64,000 nucleotides of DNA, taken from the NCBI RefSeq assembly GCF_017810075.1, contig NZ_JADNYK010000002.1, forward strand, positions 310,001-374,000. Reading direction: 5' to 3'. A model generated the notes under the pieces. That model had not been told where the DNA came from. It worked only from the letters and a program-made list of their open reading frames with translations, and searched no databases. Source of the DNA: Pseudozobellia sp. WGM2. GTDB lineage: Bacteria; Bacteroidota; Bacteroidia; Flavobacteriales; Flavobacteriaceae. Of this stretch, positions 1 through 7,627 are shown piece after piece. Position 1 is the first letter of the stretch. Every line of letters begins with the position of its first letter. A program made the position numbers and the translations under genes.

Positions 1-397
1 AAGAATAGGTTAATAACACCTATCAACATAAATTATTTAACAACTCAACGTAAATTAATTGTTAATTACTGTTGATTTCTATTTAATAGTTGGCTATAAA
101 AATGGAATAAATATTTTGCTTGATTTAAGATAGGTTTTGTAAGAAGCTATTCGATTAAGAATACAAAATCAAAGATCAATTTTTTGTTGCGAGGTTATTA
201 ACAATTAATTCACCCTATCTACTATACAAATGAACAATAACACTAAACTATTTAAAAACTCTTGTTGTGAAACGCATCTATCTTGTGGTGAAGATCTTGT
301 ATTCGTACATTTGCAGGTAGTAAATAGAAGTATCGAGAATACGGTATTTAAAGAGAATATACTTTATTTGAGGGTTTAAAATTTTAATATTTAAAAG
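1..397. other. Upstream non-coding region before rpiB
   Basis: I see no convincing gene here. Near the left edge a short inverted repeat, ATAGGT-N7-ACCTAT, lies at about 6-24. A 49-codon open frame starts at ATG 230 and ends at 379, but it runs over a good promoter for rpiB and resembles no family I know, so I do not call it a gene. The rest is very AT-rich. Confidence 0.5.
283..313 (+). promoter_or_regulatory. Bacteroidota-type promoter for rpiB
   Basis: TTG at 283-285 and TACATTTG at 306-313 are separated by 20 bases. This matches the Bacteroidota housekeeping consensus TTG-N19/21-TAnnTTTG in every fixed position. Transcription would begin near 317, leaving a leader of about 80 bases before the rpiB ATG. 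Confidence 0.7.
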
Positions 398-829
398 ATG
401 AAAATAGCTATAGGTAATGATCACGCAGGAACGGAGTATAAACTAGCAATTGTCGGTTTACTAAAATCTATGGATATTGATGTAGAAAACTATGGTACCG
501 ATGGTAGTGATAGTGTAGACTACCCAGATTTTGTGCACCCTGTAGCTTCAGATGTTGAAGCCGGAACAGTAGATTGGGGTATTATCGTATGTGGAAGCGG
601 TAATGGAGCTTCTATGACCGCGAACAAACATCAAAAGGTTCGTTGTGCCTTGTGCTGGACAAAAGAAATTGTTCAATTGGCCAGAGAACATAACGACGCT
701 AATATATTAAGTCTGCCAGCACGTTTTATCTCATTACCTCAGGCCCTTGATATGGTTAAGACTTTTCTTGATACGAAATTTGAAGGTGGTAGACACGAGC
801 GCCGAATAGAAAAAATACCATGTGCCTAA
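398..829 (+). CDS. rpiB: Ribose-5-phosphate isomerase B (RpiB/LacAB family)
   Basis: Interconverts ribose 5-phosphate and ribulose 5-phosphate in the cytosolic pentose phosphate pathway. The 143-residue length is normal for the family. The N-terminus MKIAIGNDHAGTEYK carries the phosphate-binding D-H-A-G motif, and residues around 65-75 read VCGSGNGASMTANK, the active-site loop with the cysteine that acts as base in RpiB. The ending with GGRHERRI is also typical. The ATG has no Shine-Dalgarno, as usual in this phylum. A full promoter lies about 85 bases upstream. The next gene is about 100 bases away with its own -7 element, so rpiB is probably monocistronic. A related sugar isomerase of the same family cannot be excluded, but RpiB is the simplest call. 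Confidence 0.92.
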   Translation: MKIAIGNDHAGTEYKLAIVGLLKSMDIDVENYGTDGSDSVDYPDFVHPVASDVEAGTVDWGIIVCGSGNGASMTANKHQKVRCALCWTKEIVQLAREHNDANILSLPARFISLPQALDMVKTFLDTKFEGGRHERRIEKIPCA

Positions 830-921
830 CAGCTACTATATTTTATTTTAAGTTCTCATTTTCAAATTTATTTTTAGGGAACTTTTAAGTTAATAACTCA
901 ATGGTAATAGTGCATATTACT

Positions 922-929
922 TACTTTTG
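922..929 (+). promoter_or_regulatory. -7 promoter element of the CDF exporter gene
   Basis: TACTTTTG fits TAnnTTTG exactly. It ends three bases before the ATG at 933, so the transcript would start at or next to the start codon (leaderless or nearly so). No TTG is present at the usual -33 distance. The element overlaps the alternative TTG start at 927 and argues against it. Confidence 0.5.
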
Positions 930-932
930 AAG

Positions 933-1847
933 ATGGGTAATCACAATCACCATCATACACACGATCACTCTCATTTTAGGGGAAGGAACTTAGTAATTTC
1001 AATTTTACTCAATATAATCATTACCGTTTGCCAAGTGGTGGGTGGTTTGATTTCCGGTAGTCTTTCCCTTTTATCAGACGCCCTTCATAATTTTAGTGAC
1101 GTACTCTCACTTGTGGTGAGTTATATTGCTACCCTTCTTTCTAAAAAAGAGGCATCTACAAATAGAACGTTTGGTTATAAACGTGCAGAAATCATAGCTG
1201 CTTTCGTAAATGCCTCTAGCTTAATCATTGTGGCAATCATATTGATCAAAGAGGCCGTAGAGCGTTTTTTAAATCCACAAGAAATAGAGTCAGATTTGGT
1301 CATCTGGTTGTCATTGTTAGGTATTGTTGCTAACGGATTTAGTGTGCTATTGCTCAAAAAAGATGCGAATAGCAATATGAACATGAAATCGGCCTATTTA
1401 CATCTCTTAACGGATATGATGGCATCTGTAGCCGTCTTGATCGGTGGTCTGTTAATGAAGTTTTATCAAGTTTATTGGGTAGATGCTTTACTAACCTTGG
1501 CTATTGCGATTTACCTGATATACATGGGATACGATTTACTTAAAAATTCTACTCGGGTACTTATGTTGTTTACCCCGAACACTATTCAAGTGCAAAAAAT
1601 AGTCGAGACCATCTCTAAAATAGAATCCATTAAGAATGTTCATCACGTACATATATGGCAGCTCAATGAAGCCGAAGTACATTTAGAGGCCCACATCGAC
1701 TTTAATGAAGATATTAAACTATCGGAATTCGATGCTGTTCTTGAAAAAATTGAGGAAGAAGTATACCACAAATACAAAATCAATCACGTGAATATTCAAC
1801 CGGAATACGGTAAATGTGACAGTAAACATATTATAGTGCAAGATTGA
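933..1847 (+). CDS. Cation diffusion facilitator (CzcD-type) metal exporter
   Basis: Inner-membrane antiporter exporting divalent metal ions, most likely zinc, in exchange for protons. After a histidine-rich N-terminus (about ten His in the first 16 residues) there are six membrane segments over residues 18-205. The metal-site motifs HxxxD are visible in the second (DALHNFSD) and fifth (LHLLTDMMASVAV) helices. The cytosolic C-terminal domain contains HHVHIWQL and HLEAHI, the usual regulatory metal-site region. The frame can be extended to a TTG at 927, but that lies inside the -7 element, so I use ATG 933 (304 residues). The acetyltransferase gene follows after one base, so the two are co-transcribed. 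Substrate choice among Zn, Co and Cd cannot be read from the sequence. Confidence 0.93.
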   Translation: MGNHNHHHTHDHSHFRGRNLVISILLNIIITVCQVVGGLISGSLSLLSDALHNFSDVLSLVVSYIATLLSKKEASTNRTFGYKRAEIIAAFVNASSLIIVAIILIKEAVERFLNPQEIESDLVIWLSLLGIVANGFSVLLLKKDANSNMNMKSAYLHLLTDMMASVAVLIGGLLMKFYQVYWVDALLTLAIAIYLIYMGYDLLKNSTRVLMLFTPNTIQVQKIVETISKIESIKNVHHVHIWQLNEAEVHLEAHIDFNEDIKLSEFDAVLEKIEEEVYHKYKINHVNIQPEYGKCDSKHIIVQD

Positions 1848-1848
1848 T

Positions 1849-2295
1849 ATGATAGTTATCGAAGTAAAACCTTTTTACGATTTAGACGCAAAGGAATATC
1901 ATGATATAGTAAGACTGAGAAGCGAGATTTTTGTGGTAGAACAAGATTGTGTTTATCAAGATATAGATGGTAAAGACACAAATGCACTACATGTGATAGG
2001 TAGAAAAAACGGTGAAATAATTGCTTATTCCCGTATTTTTAAATCAGGTGAATATTTCGAAGTAGCTTCCATTGGTAGAGTTGCGGTCAAGAAATCTGAA
2101 CGTAAATATGGTTATGGTAAAGATATAGTCAGGGCTTCAATAGATGCTATTGAAAACTACTTTGATGAATCAAAAATAAAGGTATCGGCTCAATTATATC
2201 TTGAAAGATTCTATCACTTCTTTGGTTTCAATCAGATAGGTGAGGGGTATCTTGAAGATGGTATACCCCATATCGCTATGATACGAAATGCGTAA
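1849..2295 (+). CDS. GNAT-family N-acetyltransferase (ElaA-like)
   Basis: Acetyl-CoA-dependent acetyltransferase of the ElaA branch of the GNAT fold, 148 residues. The stretch RSEIFVVEQDCVYQDIDGKD at about residues 25-44 and ALHVIGR just after are the ElaA signature. ASIGRVAVKKSERKYGYGKD at about 73-92 is the acetyl-CoA pyrophosphate loop, although the usual R-G-x-G is replaced by KYGYG. The end (FYHFFGF...EDGIPHIAM) is typical of the family. The start codon follows the CDF stop by one base, so translation is probably coupled. The physiological substrate of ElaA proteins is not established. Confidence 0.88.
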   Translation: MIVIEVKPFYDLDAKEYHDIVRLRSEIFVVEQDCVYQDIDGKDTNALHVIGRKNGEIIAYSRIFKSGEYFEVASIGRVAVKKSERKYGYGKDIVRASIDAIENYFDESKIKVSAQLYLERFYHFFGFNQIGEGYLEDGIPHIAMIRNA

Positions 2296-2317
2296 AGGCC
2301 GCAATAGCAGCCTTTTT
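2294..2317 (+). terminator. Likely intrinsic terminator after the CDF-acetyltransferase operon
   Basis: A hairpin with arms AAAGGCCGC and GCAGCCTTT, a four-base AATA loop and one mismatch is followed by a short T run. It overlaps the stop codon of the acetyltransferase gene and sits between two convergent transcription units, so it may serve both. Confidence 0.55.
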
Positions 2318-2346
2318 ATGATGTCAAATCTTTAGAGAAAACCTTG

Positions 2347-2721
2347 TTAAATCTTAATAGGCTCTTTGTTGCTCAAATTGATATCTTCGAGCATATTGTC
2401 GGTAAATTTGTAATGGCCCCGTGTAGTTATTATTCGGAATCGGTTCGAGTTCATTCTGCTCAACGTATCTAAAAACAACCACTTTGATTTGAGCAATCTG
2501 GGTTTTGCCGATTTTAGACTGATTTCAAAATAATACTTGCGACCATTTTTAACGGCAACGATGTCCGGAGTTATCTTTGAATCGCTACCCTTGCGCACGT
2601 ATGATTTGGGTGTATCATACCCTTCCATATCCGCTTTAATGTTTTCAAATCCTGTCGCCTCTAAATGACCGATTGATTTCTCTAAAAATTCCTGATTTTC
2701 TGACTTTTCTATTTTTACCAT
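2347..2721 (-). CDS. Small conserved protein with a nuclease-like (PD-(D/E)xK) core
   Basis: I do not recognise a named family. The 124-residue protein is soluble and basic. Its centre (about residues 51-70) reads ITPDIVAVKNGRKYYFEIS followed by LKS. This is the pattern of the PD-(D/E)xK fold: an Asp at the start of one strand and an acidic residue plus a nearby Lys in the next, with a helix (KSKWLFLDTLSRM) and another strand (RFRIITT) behind it. The acidic-x-Lys motif is not canonical because Lys comes four residues after Glu. It lies 270 bases downstream of a restriction-modification pair on the same strand, but the gap and its own upstream region suggest it is separate. A structural rather than nucleolytic role is possible. 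Confidence 0.6.
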   Translation of the reverse strand: MVKIEKSENQEFLEKSIGHLEATGFENIKADMEGYDTPKSYVRKGSDSKITPDIVAVKNGRKYYFEISLKSAKPRLLKSKWLFLDTLSRMNSNRFRIITTRGHYKFTDNMLEDINLSNKEPIKI

Positions 2722-2989
2722 ACCTTACAATATAACTTTTTCGAGCAGATATGCAAATTAAACACTTTGATTAACAACAGTTTAAGAATTAATTTTTTTT
2801 AAAATTAAAGAAATGGGTCTATATCATTCAAATATGATTACCGACCGATTAGTCTGTAATACCTAAGTTACCATTGTTTTATAAGGTGTAAGCAAGGTTA
2901 AAATGATATGAAGTATAGATAAACTTCACGTATTTGAGTATAACTCTAAAATTTTTAAATAAAACCAACCGCGCGGTCGGTCTTCGTTT
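2722..2989. other. Intergenic region with CGGTCGGT half-sites
   Basis: No gene seen. It contains ACCGACCG at 2840-2847, a TGAAGT-N8-ACTTCA inverted repeat near 2909-2928, and a near-perfect GC-rich palindrome at about 2966-2980 followed by CGGTCGGTCT (2974-2983). The last may help end transcription of the restriction gene, whose stop is at 2990. The CGGTCGGT units look like TetR-type operator halves, but no TetR gene is nearby. Confidence 0.35.
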
Positions 2990-3628
2990 TTAAATTAGCC
3001 GCTTTGCTATACCTTGTTCGATAAGAAAATCAAGTCTAAGAATTAAATTTAGCGGTTTTTCTGCCTTGTTAAAACTGGAGAAATAAAGGTATCCTTCTCT
3101 CTTATCATTTAGCTCTTCGATTGAAATTTTACCATGGGGTAAATTTCTGTTTTCAAAGCGGTTTGATTTGATTATTCTACCTTCTAAAAACTGAAGCAGT
3201 TTTTGCCTGTTGACAAGAGTAATCTTGCAGGTCGTAAACCTTTCGGGTTCATCGGCATATATAGCAGTTACCAAAGCATAAAAATCCGTTTTCTTTGTTT
3301 TGTCGAATAGCCATCCTTTTTTAAGTTTTTCGTTTTTTAGATAACTGATTTCGAAAGCAAAAGTAGGCAGGTCGTCATTAATATAATCAAGTTGAGCTTT
3401 TTCGTCGATATTATAAGTGATGTCACTTGAATACTGTTTAAAAAGAACGTCGACTCCCGCAATCTGGTTCTTCAAATCGTGAACCCGCTCAAATTTATAA
3501 TTTTTAAGGTGTTTATTGTAATAATGGTCAAGTAGGGCGTGTAGCTTTTTCTCTTTATTTAAATCCGTTTTAAAACTGCTTTTAGATTCCAAAACTTTAT
3601 GAATTGATTCTTTCGTATAAAGCCTCAC
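2990..3628 (-). CDS. Probable type II restriction endonuclease
   Basis: The 212-residue soluble protein is encoded directly behind a cytosine-5 methyltransferase, with a 32-base overlap, which is the usual arrangement of a type II restriction partner. Residues around 57-82 contain GVDVLFK and, about 13 residues later, NIDEKAQLDY, which fits a PD-(D/E)xK metal site (Asp ... Glu-Lys). FAFEISYLKNEKLKKGWLFDK at about 93 could supply further structure. The C-terminal part contains repeated beta-like segments. I cannot match it to an enzyme of known specificity. It has no obvious promoter of its own and is probably expressed from the methyltransferase message, so the modification enzyme is made first. 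Confidence in the function rests largely on context. Confidence 0.75.
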   Translation of the reverse strand: MRLYTKESIHKVLESKSSFKTDLNKEKKLHALLDHYYNKHLKNYKFERVHDLKNQIAGVDVLFKQYSSDITYNIDEKAQLDYINDDLPTFAFEISYLKNEKLKKGWLFDKTKKTDFYALVTAIYADEPERFTTCKITLVNRQKLLQFLEGRIIKSNRFENRNLPHGKISIEELNDKREGYLYFSSFNKAEKPLNLILRLDFLIEQGIAKRLI

Positions 3629-4823
3629 TTATTTTTTCTACAACCCCAACAACCAAAGCATTTCCCATAAAGAAGGCTCTTTTGGTGTCACTTATACCCT
3701 CTAATCGGGTATGGTTATCAGGAAACATGTTTAAGCGCTCCAGTTCTACAGGGGTCAAACGCCGAAGCCCCTTTTTGGTCTGTACCACATGTTTAAAGCG
3801 TGAAGGCGATTTACCTCCTTCGCCGGTAATAATGGTTCGTGAGGCATTATCCAAGGCATCAGGAAACACCATATTGCCCTCGCTATAATTATAGGTAAAA
3901 CCACTTTTAGCGGTACGCACCTCTTTTTTGGCGCCTTTTAAATACTCCCATTTTGCATACTCTTCCTCAGGAATATAGAAATCATCTGAAACCTCGCCAT
4001 TTTGAAGAATATCTTTAAGCACCGTTCCATTTTCTTTAAGGGCGGGAGTCGTTTTAACGGTATAGACCTTTCCGTTGATAAATACACCTGAATTTTGAAA
4101 AGGAGACAACTTTTCTCCCTTGTTGAACTGGTCCGAAATCGTTACCAAATCATCACTTAAGTTAAAGTTTACAGGTTTATTCTGTAATTCATCAACAGGA
4201 AATGCCTGAGCGATAGTTCCCAAACTTTCAACCCAATCTTCTATATGGGCCTTTTTTATTTGCTGAAAAGTTGCTGTCGTTTTGTGATAGCCTAAGAAAA
4301 AAATTCGTCTGCGCCTTTGGGGCATTCCGTAATCCGCGGCATTTATAACCCGCCATTCAACGGCATATCCTAGCTCATCCAAACTTTTGAGCATAATGGC
4401 AAAATCTCTTCCCCGTTGGGCGGAAGGTGATTTTAATAGACGATCAACGTTTTCTAAAAACAAGTATTTAATGGGTTGTTTCTTTTCTGAAAGAATACGG
4501 TGAATACTCCACCAGAGCACTCCTTTTTTACCGATGAGGCCTTTTGAATTCTGAAGGGTCGTTGCTACGGAATAATCTTGACACGGGAAACCACCAACCA
4601 GTAGATCCGCATCGGGAATTTCTGCAGTAGAGACCTCCGAAATATCATGGTTCGAATGGTTTTCAGCTCCGAAACGAGCTTCGTAGACCATAGATGCATG
4701 CTGGGTTTTCGTGCTAGGTTCCCATTGATTGCTCCAAACAACGTTAAATTTTCCTTTTTTTTCAAGTCCTAAACGGAAACCGCCCACGCCTGCGAAAAGT
4801 TCTATAACTTTGATTTTACCCAT
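3597..4823 (-). CDS. DNA (cytosine-5) methyltransferase, type II modification enzyme
   Basis: Methylates carbon 5 of cytosine in a specific DNA site with S-adenosylmethionine. The conserved motifs appear in order: I VIELFAGVGGFRLG at the N-terminus, IV GGFPCQDYS with catalytic Cys81, VI LENVDR, VIII QRRRRIFFLG, IX RRLTPVELERLNMFPDN and X GNALVVGVVEKI. The target-recognition region lies between VIII and IX, about residues 185-345. The 408-residue length is normal. A TTG nine bases further upstream (4832) would also be in frame, but it sits within a -7 promoter element, so ATG 4823 is preferred. The restriction gene overlaps its 3' end. The GC content and codon use look similar to the neighbours. 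The recognition sequence cannot be read from the protein by eye. Confidence 0.93.
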   Translation of the reverse strand: MGKIKVIELFAGVGGFRLGLEKKGKFNVVWSNQWEPSTKTQHASMVYEARFGAENHSNHDISEVSTAEIPDADLLVGGFPCQDYSVATTLQNSKGLIGKKGVLWWSIHRILSEKKQPIKYLFLENVDRLLKSPSAQRGRDFAIMLKSLDELGYAVEWRVINAADYGMPQRRRRIFFLGYHKTTATFQQIKKAHIEDWVESLGTIAQAFPVDELQNKPVNFNLSDDLVTISDQFNKGEKLSPFQNSGVFINGKVYTVKTTPALKENGTVLKDILQNGEVSDDFYIPEEEYAKWEYLKGAKKEVRTAKSGFTYNYSEGNMVFPDALDNASRTIITGEGGKSPSRFKHVVQTKKGLRRLTPVELERLNMFPDNHTRLEGISDTKRAFFMGNALVVGVVEKISEALYERINS

Positions 4824-4829
4824 TTGGGT

Positions 4830-4837
4830 CAAAGTTA
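4830..4837 (-). promoter_or_regulatory. -7 promoter element of the methyltransferase gene
   Basis: On the minus strand this reads TAACTTTG, a full TAnnTTTG match, ending six bases before the ATG at 4823. The transcript would begin about three bases before the start codon. The alternative TTG start at 4832 is part of this element. Confidence 0.5.
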
Positions 4838-4864
4838 AATAATTTCACAAGGGAAAGAAACGCA

Positions 4865-6073
4865 ATGATACGAACTGATAGGTTTAAGAAAAATATATGG
4901 AGTGGTTTGGTTCTGCTATTGGTTATAGTAATGGGAGGCTGTGATGAAGTAACATCTGAGGAACAAATGTTGCTTCAAAAAATAAAGCAAGTACGCCAAG
5001 AATATGCACCCGACAAACGCACTTCTCTTTTTGATGTTCATGTATATTCAGATAGTAAAAAATATATCTTAACAGGGGAGACCGATAACGCAAAAGCGTT
5101 GGACGAATTGCGGGAAACACTGAGCAATTCGAACTTTGAGTACACTGAAAAAATAAAGCTGTTACCGGCCGAAGATTTAGAAGGTAATTCTCAAGCGGTT
5201 ATTAACATTTCGGTAGCCAATTTACGTAGTAATCCGAAGCACTCCGCTGAACTGGCCACACAAGCCACCTTGGGCACACCTGTGAAAGTTCTAAAAAAAG
5301 AGGGGGGCTGGTACTATATACAAACCCCTGACAAGTATTTATCTTGGGTAGATGATGGCGGATTAAAACTTATGGACGAGAACACCTTTGATGAATGGCA
5401 GGCCGCTGACAAGATAATTTTCACAGAAACTTATGGGCATTCCTATTCAGATGAAAACCAAGATCAGGTAGTATCAGACCTGGTCGCGGGTAATGTTCTA
5501 GAAGTTATCAATGAAACTGATGCCCTTTTTCAGGTCGTGTATCCTGATGGCCGGAAGGCGTTTGTTGCCAAAAACGTTGCTGAGCCTTTCGGTGATTGGA
5601 TTAAAAAATTAGACCCCTCACATGAAAACTTAGTGGCAACTTCAAAAGAACTTATGGGTGTACCGTATCTCTGGGGCGGCACTTCGACCAAAGGAATGGA
5701 CTGTAGCGGCTTTACAAAAACTATTTATTTTTTAAATGGGATGGTGATACCGCGTGATGCATCGCAACAGGTAAGAACCGGCAAGGCGATAGACTCTGTT
5801 CAGAATTTTGATGATTTAGAAAAAGGCGATTTATTGTTCTTCGGGAAAAAGGCCACCGATTCTACAGCCGAAAAGGTGGTACACGTTGGCATGTGGATTG
5901 GAAACGATGAGTTTATTCACGCCTCCGATATGGTGCGCATCAGCAGTATGAATAGTCAAGCGGAAAATTTTGACGAGTACAATCGCAATCGATACCTACG
6001 TACAAAACGTATACTCGAAGAGCGGGACCCCGATTTAATCAACTTAGCTACCATACCTCTTTTTAAAGATTGA
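4865..6073 (+). CDS. SH3 and NlpC/P60 domain lipoprotein, peptidoglycan endopeptidase
   Basis: Periplasmic cysteine peptidase that probably cleaves the D-Glu(gamma)-diaminopimelate bond of wall peptides, as YkfC-type enzymes do. The signal peptide ends in a lipobox with Cys26 (IVMGGC), so it is membrane-anchored. A bacterial SH3 domain spans about residues 115-180 (ISVANLRSNPKHSAE ... GGWYYIQTPDKYLSWV), and a second SH3-like segment follows at about 190-240. The C-terminal NlpC/P60 domain has GVPYLWGGTS, catalytic Cys280 in MDCSGF, His340 in HVGMWIG and His352 in FIHAS. The 402-residue length matches YkfC-type proteins. It is divergent from the methyltransferase and appears monocistronic. The product would feed the type of D/L-Glu peptide handled by the epimerase at 58.4 kb. 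Confidence 0.92.
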   Translation: MIRTDRFKKNIWSGLVLLLVIVMGGCDEVTSEEQMLLQKIKQVRQEYAPDKRTSLFDVHVYSDSKKYILTGETDNAKALDELRETLSNSNFEYTEKIKLLPAEDLEGNSQAVINISVANLRSNPKHSAELATQATLGTPVKVLKKEGGWYYIQTPDKYLSWVDDGGLKLMDENTFDEWQAADKIIFTETYGHSYSDENQDQVVSDLVAGNVLEVINETDALFQVVYPDGRKAFVAKNVAEPFGDWIKKLDPSHENLVATSKELMGVPYLWGGTSTKGMDCSGFTKTIYFLNGMVIPRDASQQVRTGKAIDSVQNFDDLEKGDLLFFGKKATDSTAEKVVHVGMWIGNDEFIHASDMVRISSMNSQAENFDEYNRNRYLRTKRILEERDPDLINLATIPLFKD

Positions 6074-6179
6074 GGGTTTTAAAAGAATGTTCTTTCACTG
6101 AAAAACATGTATCATAGGCCGGCTCGGCTCTTAAGAAGTGTCAATATTTTAAGGTTTTTTGTATCAGTCGATGCATTCA

Positions 6180-7550
6180 TTAATTTGTTGGCGCCTTAAC
6201 ATTCCATGGTACTTGTTCTTCCTGTTGATTTAGACGCTGTGCTTTTGATATTCTACTTCTATAGATAAGGTCGTACTTTAGAATATTTAAAATAGAAAGT
6301 TCAACATACCAAAGGGCTAATTTGATAGCCTCAATTCTTGCATGTATAGAAATATTTTGAATTTTGATTCTATTCTTTTTTTGAGAGTGAACAAAAGCAT
6401 TCCTAATTAGAACGATTGCATCCGGTCCATCACTAACATTTTGGTCGATAATTGCCTCAAGACTTGAAAAATGATTAGGAACTTGAAAAGGAATTGTTGA
6501 TTGAGCCAAAATTGTTCTAATTTTATTTGCGGCTGTTAGGCCTTGGATATCTCTGCCCGGCTTCAACAATTTAAGCCTTTCTATAATCCACCAATTAAAA
6601 ATTAATTCGAGCGCAGATTGAGCCATTATGGTTCTTGTGTCTAGGCCTATTTCTGATGCATTTGCTTCCAAGTATCATTTTATAGCACTTGCTAAAAAGT
6701 CTTTTTCCTTTTGTTTAAACCAAATATTATAAAATTGATTCCATAAATCGTTTAAACCTTTCGTTTGAAATTCAGGAATACAACTGACAGAGTGATGATA
6801 TGAATCCGTCAACAAAGGGGAAAAATCACTCCAAATTGATTTGTTCGATTCAAAGCCTTCTGCGAACATACAAGATACTCTCCTGCCATTGATGAACGAT
6901 AAATACATACTGAAAGAGAAAAGTAGTTCCTTTACATCGCCATAAGTCATATGCGAATTTTTTGCTTCTAAAAAACCACTGTATAGTATATGATACCCGC
7001 CATTTAATTCTAATAAATCTTTCTTTTCGGTGAAGGATTTAGTTTTATCAATGATAATTTTATAGAGGTCATTCTCAAAGACTATCCTACCATTCCATGT
7101 TCGTAATTTATTTTCTTCAAAGTCTTTTATTGTTTCTCCATGAAATCCCCTTAGGTTTGGTATGCTAAAGCGAACCTTATCAAAAGCTTTCGTTTTATCG
7201 CCCAAAATTGCCTGGTTAAATAGCTCACCCCTTATTGACCTACCAGAAATTCGGGTAAAACTGGCCTTTCCGAAAATCAGGGAATTAATTTCTATTTCGA
7301 AAGGTTTAAGTTTTTCAACTAGGTCTTCAAAAGGACTGTTTTGGTTTTCTGACTTAGCTTCAAAAACAACCCTTGGCCTTGGATTCCATTTAAATATGAT
7401 TTGTCCCTTTACAGAAGTGTTGTAATCGGTTCTTTTAATAGAAAAACGCCCTGAATATATCTTAACATCTATATTGGGTTTTTCCATTTTTACAGATGGT
7501 TTAAGGGCATTCGGGATATCCCACTCATCTTCAGCTAAAGAATTAGACAT
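6180..7550 (-). pseudogene. ApeA-like HEPN-domain defence protein interrupted by an in-frame TGA
   Basis: Two open frames, 7550-6675 (291 residues) and 6671-6180 (163 residues), are in the same reading frame and separated only by TGA (6677-6675) and one TAC codon. Joined, they form a protein of about 456 residues. The first part is a beta-rich domain resembling the ApeA N-terminal domain. The second is helical and carries the HEPN ribonuclease motif R-N-A-F-V-H (R383 to H388 in joined numbering). The break falls in AIK-stop-YLEANASEIGL, where related HEPN proteins usually have a Trp before Y-L-E-A-N, so a single TGG to TGA change is the simplest explanation. ApeA is a HEPN abortive-infection defence protein. 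The locus is AT-rich (17 G or C in the 60 bases from 6961), suggesting acquisition. Read-through or a sequencing error could also explain the stop. Confidence 0.75.
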
Positions 7551-7564
7551 TAATTTTAATATTT

Positions 7565-7579
7565 ATAAGTTGAACTTAT
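7565..7579. promoter_or_regulatory. Perfect inverted repeat upstream of the HEPN gene
   Basis: ATAAGTTGAACTTAT is a 15-base palindrome with 7-base arms around one central base, centred 22 bases before the ATG at 7550. Its position suits an operator for a repressor, but no regulator gene is adjacent. Confidence 0.4.
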
Positions 7580-7627
7580 TTTAAAAAACGTGCAGAGAAC
7601 TGAGGATATATCTACTTAGAATAAGCT

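Noticed and set aside
230-379. 49-codon open frame before rpiB
   Set aside because: It runs over a full consensus promoter for rpiB and has no recognisable features.
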